A DNA stretch of 57,020 bases. Source: Solihabitans fulvus. GTDB lineage: Bacteria > Actinomycetota > Actinomycetes > Mycobacteriales > Pseudonocardiaceae. Location: positions 1 through 57,020 of the forward strand of contig NZ_VUOB01000057.1 of the NCBI RefSeq assembly GCF_008386585.1, read 5' to 3'. Below the pieces are notes generated by a model. That model worked only from the letters and a program-made list of their open reading frames with translations. It was not told the DNA's origin and did not search any database. Position numbers and translations under genes: made by a program. The first letter of the stretch is position 1; every line of letters starts with the position of its first letter. Below, in pieces: positions 26,638 through 35,367 of the stretch.

Positions 26638-27269
26638 GTGGCCACCTCCTCGGGATCGGGGCTGCCCCGGTAGGCGAAGCTCGCCGGCACGCCAATCGAG
26701 TCGGGCAGCCTGCGCCAGCGGTAGTCGCCCCAGACGCCGGCCCGCTGCCCGACCTCGACGGGCACCGTCCACGGCAGGCCGGCCACGCCGGTGCCGTCGG
26801 CCTTCACGCACGCCTCCTGCACGGTCCAGATCCAGGCGAACTCACGGTCCCGGTCGGCGGCCGGCAGCTCGGCCAGCGCGCGGCGGGCGCGCGGGGTGCA
26901 GCAGCGCCGCCGCAGGCCCTCGCTGGCCGGCTGCGGCGGCTGCACGTCCACGCCGACGTCCACGCCGAGGCCGACCGCGGCGGCCACCCAGTCGCCCTCG
27001 TGGGACAGGCTGATCGTCAGATCGGGCCGGTCCGGCAGGTGCGGCCTGCCGGCCTCGTCGGCGGCGATCGGCAGGACGGCGGCGGCCGGTCCGGCGACCT
27101 CGGCCAGCAGCCGCCGCAGCAGCGCCCGCGCGGCCAGATACTCGGCGGCCCGCCACGCCGGCAGCAGCCGCGCCGCCTCGGTGTCGGCGGCCGTTGCCGC
27201 GTCGCCGACGGGCGTGTCGGCGCGCGCAACCCTTGCGTGGGCGCGGTTTCCTGCGAAGGCGAGCGTCAT
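26619..27269 (-). CDS. Sfp-type 4'-phosphopantetheinyl transferase
   Basis: A 216-aa Sfp/EntD-like PPTase that converts apo carrier domains to holo form. The Mg-binding GVDV motif and WTVQEACVKADG are visible; the usual WxxKE is WTVQE here, a conservative change of the Lys. ISLSHEGDWVAAAV is the phosphate-contacting His motif. ATG 27269 overlaps the upstream stop by 4 bp, and the 3' end overlaps the next start by 19 bp. It is presumably dedicated to the many carrier proteins of this operon. Confidence 0.92.
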   Translation of the reverse strand: MTLAFAGNRAHARVARADTPVGDAATAADTEAARLLPAWRAAEYLAARALLRRLLAEVAGPAAAVLPIAADEAGRPHLPDRPDLTISLSHEGDWVAAAVGLGVDVGVDVQPPQPASEGLRRRCCTPRARRALAELPAADRDREFAWIWTVQEACVKADGTGVAGLPWTVPVEVGQRAGVWGDYRWRRLPDSIGVPASFAYRGSPDPEEVATWSSPA

Positions 27270-28375
27270 CGCGGACCGCCGAGCAGGTCGTCCGCGTGGT
27301 CGGCGACACCGGCCAGCATCGCGCCGGTCGCGCCGCCGGCCACCCCGAACATCGCCGCCTCCGCGCGCAGGCGCGCCACCCCGCCGGCACCGAAGGCGTC
27401 CGCGCCGATCAGCTGCACGCACTCGCCGAGGACGCGGTCCAGGCTGTCGGCCACCGACGCCTTGAGCACCATGCTGTCCACCAGTCCGCCGGAGCCGCCG
27501 CACACGTCCGCGCACAGCGCGTCGATGCGGCGCGACTCGACCAGGCAGCGCGCGAACCGTTGCCGCACAGCGTCGTTGTCCCACGCGGTCGCCCCGTGCA
27601 GCGGCTTGTCGGCGAGCGCGCGCCGGGTGTCTGTGAGCACCCGCCGGCACATCGCGCCCGCCCACAGCCCGCCGGCCAGCCGCTCGGTCGCGATGTGCCT
27701 CGAGAACGTGGCCAGACCCCGGCCGGGCGCGCCGACCAGGTGGTCCCGGCCGAGCGTCACCGCGTCGAAGGACAGGTGGCCGACGCCGGAGCCCGCGAAC
27801 ATCGACCCGTCCGCTGGCTCGACCGTCAGGCCCGGCGCGTCGGCCGGCACCAGCACCCACAGGAAGCTGGTGAAGTGCCGCTGCGGCCGGTGCCGCGCCA
27901 ACACCAGCAGGTGGTCGGCGGTGCCCGCGTTGGTGATCCACCGCTTCCCGCCGTCCAGCACGACCGTGTCCTCGCCGAGCACGGCGGTGGTGCCAAGGTC
28001 CATCAGGTCGGACCCGGACGCCGCCGAGTCGGTGGCCGCCAACGCCAGCATCGCCTCGCCGCGCAGCGCCGCCGCGCCGACGCCGGCCACGTGCTCGCTG
28101 GCCGGCCCGTGCAGCAGGATCGGCAGCGCGGTGGCCACCTGCACGCACACCGACAGCACCACGCCGAGCGGATAGCGGGCGTCCAGCTCGGTCAGCAGCG
28201 CCCGCAGCCGGTCGGCGCGCGGATCCTCGCCCGCCGTGTGCGCGGCCAGCACGCCGCCCCGGCCCAGCGCGCACCACAGCTCGCGGCCGGTGGCGTCCCC
28301 GACGGTGTCGAGGGCGTCCACCAGCGCGCGCCGGAAGTCCGTGACGGCCGGCGACGGATCCGAGATCGCCGTCAT
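27266..28375 (-). CDS. Acyl-CoA dehydrogenase-like flavoprotein
   Basis: A 369-aa member of the acyl-CoA dehydrogenase superfamily: N-terminal helical domain, middle beta domain with LAATDSAASGSD and KRWITNAG, and C-terminal helical bundle with the SxxxxGG-like ATERLAGGLW helix. The C-terminal YEGT segment that usually carries the catalytic Glu is absent; the region reads MFGVAGGATGAM. In NRPS clusters such enzymes desaturate, hydroxylate or N-oxidise carrier-bound aminoacyl groups. It overlaps the PPTase by 4 bp and follows a second family member by 18 bp. Confidence 0.85.
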   Translation of the reverse strand: MTAISDPSPAVTDFRRALVDALDTVGDATGRELWCALGRGGVLAAHTAGEDPRADRLRALLTELDARYPLGVVLSVCVQVATALPILLHGPASEHVAGVGAAALRGEAMLALAATDSAASGSDLMDLGTTAVLGEDTVVLDGGKRWITNAGTADHLLVLARHRPQRHFTSFLWVLVPADAPGLTVEPADGSMFAGSGVGHLSFDAVTLGRDHLVGAPGRGLATFSRHIATERLAGGLWAGAMCRRVLTDTRRALADKPLHGATAWDNDAVRQRFARCLVESRRIDALCADVCGGSGGLVDSMVLKASVADSLDRVLGECVQLIGADAFGAGGVARLRAEAAMFGVAGGATGAMLAGVADHADDLLGGPR

Positions 28376-28393
28376 CGCGGCCCGCCGTTGGGA

Positions 28394-29545
28394 TCAGGCA
28401 AGGCGAACCTCCTGGTCGAGCAACGCCAGCGCCCCGTTGGCCAGGAGCAGGCGGTCGTTGGCGTAGTTCAGCGACGCCGAGCGCAGGTCCCGGAACACGC
28501 GTTCGAGCCACAGCGCCGAGCCGCGCAGGTACCCGTGCCGGAGGCCGACCAGCTCGACCAGCTCGTCCACCGCGGCGAAGCACTGCACGGCCGCCTGCGT
28601 CTTGAGCGTGTTGATCAGCAGCTGTACCGGCGGCACGGACAGGTCCTGGGTCCGGTCCACCACGTCGAGGGTGTGCCGCAGCAGGGCGTGCACCAGATCG
28701 AGCCGGCCGCGGACCCCGGCGAGCCTGGTCAGCAACAGCTCCGATGAGGTGTTGAACTGCTTGCGTCCCTGCGGGCTCCTGATGTGCCCGACCACCCTGG
28801 ACAGCGCGCCGGACGCCGCGCCGAGCCATGCCGCTGACCAGCTGAGGTGGGCAAGCGGGCCGAAGGTCGCGGTGACGATGTCCCGGAACCCGCCGGGCTC
28901 GCCGACGAGCTGGCTCGCCGGGATGTCGCCGGTCAGCCGCATCGGCACGCTGTGCGTGGCGCGCATGCCCAACGGCTGCCAGCCGCCGAGCACCTGCGTC
29001 TCGAGTTGGTTCCTGGCCGCGTAGATCAGCGAGACCTGGCTTGGCGAGGTGGCGTCCGGGGCGAGCGTGGTGACGAGGTAGCCGTCCGCGTGCACGCCGC
29101 CGGTGACCACCGGCGCGTCCCGGTCCACGTGCAGGGTGCCGCCCTCGGCGGTGACCTCCGACTCGGAGGTGAGCAGGTGCCCGCCCTTGCCGCGCTCCGT
29201 GGTCACCGACGCCAGGTACAGCTCGCCCCTGGCGAGCGCGGGCAGCAGCTCGGCCCGCAGTGCCGGGCCGGCGTGCCGGACGATGGTCGCGGCCTGCTGG
29301 CAGTGCATGCCGAACACCATGCCGACCGACATGTCCACGGTGGCGATCCGCATGGTCAGGTCGACCACGTCGGCGAACGTGCCGCCGAGGCCGCCGTGCT
29401 CCACCGGCACGACCAGCCCGAGCAGGCCGCTGGCGCGCAGCGCGTCGAGCGCGGCGGTGGGGAACTCGGCGTCGGCGTCGGCGTGCTCGGCGTGCTCGGC
29501 GGCGACGGCGAGCACCTTGTCCAGCTCCGGTGGCGTGCTCAGCAC
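28394..29545 (-). CDS. Acyl-CoA dehydrogenase-like flavoprotein
   Basis: A 383-aa acyl-CoA dehydrogenase-fold protein with VPVEHGGLGG in the N-terminal domain, an LASVTTERGKGG middle-domain flavin segment, and LGLRHGYLRGSALWLERVFRDLRSASLNY near the C-terminus. The last segment has the layout of the monooxygenase-like branch (flavin-dependent hydroxylases and N-oxygenases) rather than true dehydrogenases. The GTG start overlaps the upstream carrier protein by 7 bp. With the preceding homologue it may form a heteromeric pair; the two proteins are divergent in sequence. Confidence 0.85.
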   Translation of the reverse strand: MLSTPPELDKVLAVAAEHAEHADADAEFPTAALDALRASGLLGLVVPVEHGGLGGTFADVVDLTMRIATVDMSVGMVFGMHCQQAATIVRHAGPALRAELLPALARGELYLASVTTERGKGGHLLTSESEVTAEGGTLHVDRDAPVVTGGVHADGYLVTTLAPDATSPSQVSLIYAARNQLETQVLGGWQPLGMRATHSVPMRLTGDIPASQLVGEPGGFRDIVTATFGPLAHLSWSAAWLGAASGALSRVVGHIRSPQGRKQFNTSSELLLTRLAGVRGRLDLVHALLRHTLDVVDRTQDLSVPPVQLLINTLKTQAAVQCFAAVDELVELVGLRHGYLRGSALWLERVFRDLRSASLNYANDRLLLANGALALLDQEVRLA

Positions 29546-29799
29546 AGCTTGGCTCCTGCCTCCGCGCCGACCCCGGAGCTCTCGATCGCGGCCCAGAGGT
29601 TGCCCGCGGTCGCGAAGGTGGTGTCGGTGAGCAGCTCGTCGGGTAACGACACCTGGTAGGTGTCCTCGATGGCGAACAACAGCTCGACGGCCTGCATGGA
29701 GTCGAGGCCGAGATCACGCAGCGACGAGTCGAGCGTGATCTCGTTGGCGCCCGCGTACTTGAGGAACGGCCGGAGCATCGTGACGAAGCGGGTATCCAC
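29539..29799 (-). CDS. Free-standing carrier protein
   Basis: An 86-aa carrier protein with the phosphopantetheine Ser in LGLDSMQAVELLF. GTG 29799 has AGGGAGTGATCC upstream, a very strong ribosome site, so it may be made in excess of its neighbours. It lies between the BtrK-like decarboxylase and the two acyl-CoA dehydrogenase homologues, making it the likely carrier for decarboxylation and flavin-dependent tailoring. Confidence 0.92.
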   Translation of the reverse strand: MDTRFVTMLRPFLKYAGANEITLDSSLRDLGLDSMQAVELLFAIEDTYQVSLPDELLTDTTFATAGNLWAAIESSGVGAEAGAKLC

Positions 29800-29805
29800 A
29801 GCGGA

Positions 29806-31047
29806 TCACTCCCTGTCCAGATCGGGAACGTGTGCACGGCGAAGAGTCAGCGTGGAGATGTCCGAGATCTGTCCATTTCGGACGATGACCTCGGCGGGCA
29901 GTGGGTGGCCAAGGAACGCCACCAGGCTGGCGGCCAGGCCGTAGGCGCCGACGTTGGGCACGACGAGCAGGTCGCCCGGCCGCGCGTCGGTCGCGGTGAC
30001 CCCGCGCGCCCAGGTGTCCAGCGGGGTGCACAGCGGGCCAGCGACGATCGTCCCGGACACCTCGCCCCTGTCGTCGTCGGTGGGGTGCAGGTGCGGGATC
30101 ATCGGCGGCAGCCGGCGCAGCCCCGACATGCCGCCGAGGTGGTTGATGCCGGACTCCAGCACCAGCACCGGGCTGCCGTGGGACCGCTTCGCGTCGAGCA
30201 CCCTGGTGAGCAGCCGGCCAGCGGTCGCGACCAGGTACCTGCCGGACTCGAAAGCCACCTCGGGCGTTTCGGCGCCCCAGCCCGGAAAGGCGGTGTCCAA
30301 CAGGTCCGCCAGCCGCTCGGCCAGCGTCGGGAACGTCGGCAGGTCGCCCGCGCGGGCGAACGGCGCGCCGAACCCGCCGCCGAGGTCGAGCACGCGCGCC
30401 TCGGTGCCGCAGGCGTCGGCCAGCTTGCGCGCGGTCGCCGCGGCCTGGCCGAACTGGGCGACCAGCGCGTCCTCGTCGGTCAGGTTGCTGCCCATGTAGA
30501 GGTGGAAGCCGGCCAGCGTCGCCGCGTCCCGCGAGCCGAACCTGGTCGGCTCGGCCAGGATCCACTCCGCGTCCGCGCCGAACTGGGACGGCACCCCGGT
30601 CATGGTCAGCCCCTGGCCGGGCACCGGCGTGCTGTCGTTGACCCGCAACAGGAACCGCGCGCCGACGCCGACGGCTCCGGCGATCCGGTCGAGCTGGTCG
30701 ATGCCGTGCGGCGAGTCCACCGAGAACCACGTGACGCCGTGCCGCATCGCGTCGGCCACGTCCACGTCCCGCTTGCCGGGTCCGGTGTAGAGGATCTCGT
30801 CGGGGGAGTGGCCCGCGTCCAGCGCGACGCGCAGCTCGCCGGGGGAGCAGACCTCGGCGCGGCACCCGGCCTGGCGCAGCGCGCCAACGATCGCCGGATG
30901 CGGGTTGGCCTTGAGCGAGTAGTACAGCGTGCTCGGCGTTGGCAACGCCTGCCGCAGCAGGGCGTACGCGTGGTCGACCTGGTCGAGGTCGTACACGTAG
31001 GCGGGTGTCGGCAGGTCCTCGAGCCCGGCGGGCAGGCGGCTAGACAT
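29806..31047 (-). CDS. BtrK/LysA-type PLP-dependent decarboxylase
   Basis: A 413-aa fold-type III PLP decarboxylase. The PLP Lys is in YYSLKANPH, the phosphate-binding loop is DLGGGFG, and the active-site Cys is in GPLCTPLDTW, which separates decarboxylases from racemases. In butirosin, BtrK decarboxylates gamma-glutamyl bound to the carrier BtrI. Here carrier proteins and BtrH-like proteins surround the gene, so a carrier-bound amino acid is a likely substrate; free diaminopimelate or ornithine is the alternative. It overlaps the AMP ligase by 8 bp. Confidence 0.9.
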   Translation of the reverse strand: MSSRLPAGLEDLPTPAYVYDLDQVDHAYALLRQALPTPSTLYYSLKANPHPAIVGALRQAGCRAEVCSPGELRVALDAGHSPDEILYTGPGKRDVDVADAMRHGVTWFSVDSPHGIDQLDRIAGAVGVGARFLLRVNDSTPVPGQGLTMTGVPSQFGADAEWILAEPTRFGSRDAATLAGFHLYMGSNLTDEDALVAQFGQAAATARKLADACGTEARVLDLGGGFGAPFARAGDLPTFPTLAERLADLLDTAFPGWGAETPEVAFESGRYLVATAGRLLTRVLDAKRSHGSPVLVLESGINHLGGMSGLRRLPPMIPHLHPTDDDRGEVSGTIVAGPLCTPLDTWARGVTATDARPGDLLVVPNVGAYGLAASLVAFLGHPLPAEVIVRNGQISDISTLTLRRAHVPDLDRE

Positions 31048-32566
31048 GAGTGCCGTCCTCGACCAGCCGCAGCAGTCCCGCGCGGTCGACCTTTCCGTTG
31101 GGTGTCAACGGAATCTCCGGCACCACCAGGCACTGCCTCGGCACCTTGAAGTCCTCAAGCTCGGCGCGCAGCCCGGCGAGCACGTCCTCCGGCGCGAGGT
31201 CGGTGACGACCAACAGCGTCGCGCTGTCCCGGTCCGCGGTCGGCGCCAGCACAGCCGCCGCCTGCACCCCGGGCACCCGGTAGGCCGCGGCCTGCACCTC
31301 GGTGACGCTGACCCGGAACCCGCGCTCCTTGTAGAGATCGTCGCGACGACCGGAGAAGTACAGGTAGCCGTCCTCGTCCATCCTGCCGTAGTCACCGGTG
31401 CGCAGCTCGGGGAACAGCCCGTGCGCCAGGTGGAACCGTTGCGCGGTCAGCTCCGGCCGCCGCCAGTACCCGGCCATCACGTTCGGCCCGCGCACCACGA
31501 TCTCGCCGATCTCGCCGACCGGCAGTCGCCCGCCGTCCTCGTCCACGACGAAGACCTCGGTGCCGGGCAACGCCTTTCCGCACGCGCCGGGCCTGCGCAG
31601 GTCCTCGTCCGGCGGCATGATCGTGGCGCGCTTGCACTCGGTCAGCCCGAACATCAGCTGGACCCGCAGGCCGGGCACGTGCCGCCGCAGCTCGCGCAGC
31701 GAGACCTCCGGCATGGCCGCGCCCGTGTTGGTCACCAGCCGCAGCGGCGGCGGCTGCGCGCCGGGCCGGGACAGCAGGCGCGCCAACGTCTTCACCATGG
31801 CCGGCACCGCCGGCAGCACGGTCACCCGGTGCGTGGTGAGCTGCCGCAACAGCTGCGGGCCCGCGTCGGCCGCCGAGGCGAGCCGCAGCCGCGCGGCGGC
31901 GGAGGTCGCCAGGAACAGTTGGTAGAGCCCGTAGTCGAAGGACTGCGGCAGCGCGCAGAACACGACGTCGTCCGGCCGGTACGCCAGCTGGGACTCGATC
32001 GCGGCGATCGCGAAGACGGCCTGCGCGTGCGTGGACACCACCGCCTTGGGCCGTCCCGTGCTGCCCGAGGTGTAGATCAGGCACACCGGGTCGACGGCGA
32101 GCACCGGCGTCTCCCGCGGCACGATCGAGTCTTGTTTGGCGGAGTCCTGCCTGGCGGAGTCCTGCGCGGCGGCGTGCAGCTCAGCGAGCGTGACCGCGCG
32201 GATGCCCCGTGCGGCGGCCAACGCGTGCCCGACCGGGTCGTCGGTGACCAGCACGGCGGGCTCGCAGTCGTCGAGCACGTGCGCGAGCGCGGGCTCCGGG
32301 GTCTGCTCGTGCACCACGCTGAACACCGCGCCCGCCCTGGCGCAGCCGTAGAGCAGCGCGGGCACCAGCACGTCCGGCGGCGTGCACACGACCACCCGGT
32401 CGCCCCGGCGCGCGCCGAGCTCCGCAAGGAAGCCGGCGAGCCGCCTGCTGGCCAGGTCGAGCTGCCCGAAGGTCAGCGTGGCGGTGCCGCAGTCGACCGA
32501 GGGCGCGTCGGGGCGTGCCGAGGCCGCGCGGTCGAGCAGGTGGTGCAGCAGCGTCGGACCGGTCAT
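31040..32566 (-). CDS. AMP-dependent acyl/aminoacyl ligase
   Basis: A 508-aa ANL enzyme closer to acyl-CoA/acyl-ACP ligases than to NRPS A domains. Motifs: IYTSGSTGRPKAV (A3), MFGLTECKR (A5), RTGDYGR (A7), GRRDDLYKERGFRVS (A8) and TPNGKVDR (A10). The substrate-region motif SFDYGLYQLF keeps an Asp, so an amino-acid-like substrate loaded through another group, or an acyl acid, is possible. A short QDS-rich repeat lies near residues 140-152. GGGAGGAC precedes ATG 32566. It probably charges the carrier used by the adjacent decarboxylase. Confidence 0.88.
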   Translation of the reverse strand: MTGPTLLHHLLDRAASARPDAPSVDCGTATLTFGQLDLASRRLAGFLAELGARRGDRVVVCTPPDVLVPALLYGCARAGAVFSVVHEQTPEPALAHVLDDCEPAVLVTDDPVGHALAAARGIRAVTLAELHAAAQDSARQDSAKQDSIVPRETPVLAVDPVCLIYTSGSTGRPKAVVSTHAQAVFAIAAIESQLAYRPDDVVFCALPQSFDYGLYQLFLATSAAARLRLASAADAGPQLLRQLTTHRVTVLPAVPAMVKTLARLLSRPGAQPPPLRLVTNTGAAMPEVSLRELRRHVPGLRVQLMFGLTECKRATIMPPDEDLRRPGACGKALPGTEVFVVDEDGGRLPVGEIGEIVVRGPNVMAGYWRRPELTAQRFHLAHGLFPELRTGDYGRMDEDGYLYFSGRRDDLYKERGFRVSVTEVQAAAYRVPGVQAAAVLAPTADRDSATLLVVTDLAPEDVLAGLRAELEDFKVPRQCLVVPEIPLTPNGKVDRAGLLRLVEDGTHV

Positions 32567-33747
32567 GGCGTGTCCTCCCGTTCGACCGCGAGGCGGAACA
32601 TCCCGGACAGCGCCTCGACGTCGCGAAGGCCGGTCGCGGTCAGCTGGTCGGGGTCGAGAACCACACCGAGCTGGGCCTCGACGTGCTCGATGACGTCGAT
32701 CAGCCGGAAGGAGTTGAAGTTCGGCAGGTCGCGCAGCACGCCGGCGGAGGCCGCCGTCGCCGGGTCGAGCTTGAGCACCGCCGCGAGCGCGTCGACCACC
32801 GAGGCCCGGACCGCGAGCGCGGCGAGCGCCGAGGCGAGCGCGACGTCCCCGTCCAGCAGGTCCCGCAGCCGGTCGGCGAGGCCGGTCGGCACGCCGCCGC
32901 CGCGCTGTGCCCGCCGCATCGCTACGTAGACCTGCGTGGACATCGCCTGCCAGGCGTCCGCGTGCGCCGAGGCCAGCTGCCAGCCGTCTGCGGGCGCGGC
33001 GGGCGCCTCGGCGAGCCAGCTCGCGTGCAGCTGGCGCGACCGGCTGAGCAGCCACACGTCCAGCACCAGGCGGTCCAGCGCAGCCGGGTCGCCGAGGTGT
33101 TCGCGCACGGCCGTCACGTACCGGTCGGCCGGGGCCCGGTTCGCCAGCGCCCTGGCGTTGCCGACCAGCACCCCGACGGGGTCGACGGCGGGCAGCGGCC
33201 CCTCGGACAACAGGATCGCGGTCGCCGTCGGCACCGCGGCGTCGAACTCGGTGGGGGACAGCCGCCACACGCCGGGGCGGGCCGACCCCCACGGCGTGTC
33301 GTTGTGGTAGGCGTCCACGACGGTGCACGAGTCGCATGCGTCGGCCAGCAGCAGGCTGTGCTCCATGTGGCTGCGCCCGAAGTACGGCAGCCAGCTCATG
33401 TCGTGCGCGTCGCCGACCACGTACAGCGGCCCGTGCTCGGCGACCAGCGCGCGCAGGGTCGGGCCGTCGACCCCGTCCCAGCGCTTCGCGACGGCCAGCC
33501 CGAGCAGCTCCTCGGCCTCGGTCAGCCGCTGCTGGAGCGGCACCTCGACGCTCGGCGGCCCGCCGGGCTCGCCGGTCGAGGCGAACCGCAGCCACGCGCC
33601 CAACGCGAGGTGGCTGCCCGGCCCGTGCCGCCGGTCGGCCACGGCCGCGAGGTTGGCCTGCAAGCAGTCCAGCTCGGCGGCGCGCACGTCGTCGAGCACC
33701 GGGGACCACGTCCGGTCCAGCGTCTCGGTCGGAACGGCGACGGCCAT
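32563..33747 (-). CDS. BtrH-like domain fused to carrier domain
   Basis: A 394-aa two-domain protein. Residues about 20-150 show Cys28 (ELDCLQANL), His130 (MEHSLLLAD) and Asp145 (TVVDAYHND), the same order and His-to-Asp spacing as the BtrH-like protein at 25687-26637. A helical region follows to about 320. Residues about 325-394 read as a carrier domain with Ser346 in LPNFNSFRLIDVIEHVE, where the usual Asp before the Ser is Asn. A cysteine acyltransferase tied to its own carrier would allow internal acyl transfer. The carrier call is good; the N-terminal call is moderate. Confidence 0.65.
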   Translation of the reverse strand: MAVAVPTETLDRTWSPVLDDVRAAELDCLQANLAAVADRRHGPGSHLALGAWLRFASTGEPGGPPSVEVPLQQRLTEAEELLGLAVAKRWDGVDGPTLRALVAEHGPLYVVGDAHDMSWLPYFGRSHMEHSLLLADACDSCTVVDAYHNDTPWGSARPGVWRLSPTEFDAAVPTATAILLSEGPLPAVDPVGVLVGNARALANRAPADRYVTAVREHLGDPAALDRLVLDVWLLSRSRQLHASWLAEAPAAPADGWQLASAHADAWQAMSTQVYVAMRRAQRGGGVPTGLADRLRDLLDGDVALASALAALAVRASVVDALAAVLKLDPATAASAGVLRDLPNFNSFRLIDVIEHVEAQLGVVLDPDQLTATGLRDVEALSGMFRLAVEREDTP

Positions 33748-33748
33748 G

Positions 33749-35089
33749 TCAGCGCACCCCCGTCGGCAGGTCGGACCCGACCGGGCGCAGCCGCGCGGTC
33801 GCGAGCTCCACCGCGCGGTCGTCGGCGGCCAGGTCCTGCACCTGGCCGGCCAGCAGCTGGTCGTAGGCCGACAGGTCGAGCAGGCCGTGGCCGCTGACGC
33901 AGACCAGCACGCCGTGCCGGGACCGGTGGTGCGCGTCCGCGCCGGTGGCCACCGCGGCGGCCGCCGCGAGCGCGTGACCGGACTCCGGCGCCGGCAGCAC
34001 CAGCTCGGACAGGGCGAACCTGCGGCCGGCCTCCAGCGCCTCGCGCTGGCCGACGGCGGTCGCCTCGATCTCGCCGTGGTGGCGCATCGCCGACAGCAGC
34101 TTCGCCGCGCCGTGGAAGCGCAGCCCCGCCGAGTGGGAGGCGGGAATGGCGTAGCTGCTGCCGATCGAGTACATCGCCTCCATCGGGCCGGTGCCGGTCG
34201 CGTCGGTCCAGTCGTAGGCGTAGACCCCCCTGGTCAGCTTAGGGGTCGCGGTGGACTCGACGGCCAGCAACGTCGGCTGCTCGGCCGTCTCGCCAGCCCG
34301 GTGCCTGGCCAGGAACGGCAGTGCGACACCGCCGAAGTTGGAGCCGGCGCCGACGCTGCCGATGACGGTGTCGATCCGCGCGTCGATCTCGTCGAGCTGC
34401 GCCGCCGCCTCGAGGCCGATCACCGACTGGTGCAGGATGCTGTAGTTCTCGCCGCTGCCGATGCAGAACGCCCTGCCCTCGCCCTCGCGGGCATACTCGA
34501 CGGCCTCGCCGATGGCCAGCGCCAACGTGTTCGCCGAGGCCGCGTTGCCGCGCCCTACCTCGGTGAGGCCGCTGGGGCTGGCGTGCACGGTCGCGCCGAG
34601 CAGCCGCATCAGGCTGCCGCGATAGGGCTTGTCGCGCAGGCTGCCGCCGACCATGAAGACCACGCAGGACAGCCCGAACGCGGCGCAGGCCGCGGCCAGC
34701 GCGGTGCCCCACTGGCCGGCCCCGGTGCCGGTGACGACCTCCTTGATGCCGGCCCGCTTGTAGTAGTAGGCCTGGGCCAGCGCGGTGTTCACCTTGTGGC
34801 TGCCGGAGATGTTGCCGCCCTCGTACTTGACGTAGACGGGCACCTTGGCGTCGATCGCGGCCTCGAACGCCCTGGCCCGCCACAGCGGCGCGGGGCGGTA
34901 CCTGCGGTACTGCTCGGCGACGGGCTCGGGAATGTCCCACCACTCCTTGCTGGACACGCTCTGCCGCACCAGTTCCAGCGGCAGGCCGGTGGCGACCGGG
35001 CCCGAGGTGGTCGTCGGCGTGAGGTCGGGCGGCAGGTCGTAGCCGAGGTGCGGCAGGACGCTGCGCCACGCGGTCACCGGCAGGCTCAT
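33749..35089 (-). CDS. TrpB2-like PLP enzyme
   Basis: A 446-aa tryptophan synthase beta-like protein (fold type II). The PLP Lys is in GGNISGSHKVNTA, followed by TGAGQWGTAL and the glycine-rich phosphate loop GAGSNFGG. The length and the N-terminal extension fit the TrpB2 branch, which occurs without TrpA. In a biosynthetic operon it may perform beta-substitution on Ser or phosphoserine to make a nonproteinogenic amino acid; the nucleophile is unknown. ATG 35089 overlaps the carrier gene stop by 4 bp. Confidence 0.92.
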   Translation of the reverse strand: MSLPVTAWRSVLPHLGYDLPPDLTPTTTSGPVATGLPLELVRQSVSSKEWWDIPEPVAEQYRRYRPAPLWRARAFEAAIDAKVPVYVKYEGGNISGSHKVNTALAQAYYYKRAGIKEVVTGTGAGQWGTALAAACAAFGLSCVVFMVGGSLRDKPYRGSLMRLLGATVHASPSGLTEVGRGNAASANTLALAIGEAVEYAREGEGRAFCIGSGENYSILHQSVIGLEAAAQLDEIDARIDTVIGSVGAGSNFGGVALPFLARHRAGETAEQPTLLAVESTATPKLTRGVYAYDWTDATGTGPMEAMYSIGSSYAIPASHSAGLRFHGAAKLLSAMRHHGEIEATAVGQREALEAGRRFALSELVLPAPESGHALAAAAAVATGADAHHRSRHGVLVCVSGHGLLDLSAYDQLLAGQVQDLAADDRAVELATARLRPVGSDLPTGVR

Positions 35090-35367
35090 CGGGGCACCTC
35101 CACGGCCCGCAGCACGACCCCGACCAGGTCCGCGACGGTGGTGAACACCGTGCCGGCGAACAGGTCGTCCGGCAGCGTCACGTCCAGCTCGTCCTCAAGG
35201 CGCACCAGCATCCCGAGGAACCCCAACGAGTTCACCCGCAGCACGTTGCCGTTGAGCGGCTCGTCGTCGGCGACCTCGGACGGCGGGATCGACAGCCGTG
35301 ACTCGAGCACCACCAGGCGTTTCACGGCCTCGTTGACCTCGTCGTGCCTGTTCTGCGCGGTGGTCAC
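35086..35367 (-). CDS. Free-standing carrier protein with NSL motif
   Basis: A 93-aa carrier protein. The phosphopantetheine Ser is in LRVNSLGFLGMLVRLEDELDV, with Asn in place of the usual Asp, as in the carrier domain of the 32563-33747 fusion. GTG 35367 has GGAGGTGA upstream and overlaps the stop of the 44-aa chimeric frame (35364-35498) by 4 bp. The first 24 codons are duplicated in that frame. Confidence 0.88.
   Translation of the reverse strand: MTTAQNRHDEVNEAVKRLVVLESRLSIPPSEVADDEPLNGNVLRVNSLGFLGMLVRLEDELDVTLPDDLFAGTVFTTVADLVGVVLRAVEVPR

Noticed and set aside
26619..29837. Single 1072-codon open frame on the minus strand
   Set aside because: Only its last 216 codons are a real gene (PPTase); the rest is a shadow of the acyl-CoA dehydrogenase-like and carrier genes.
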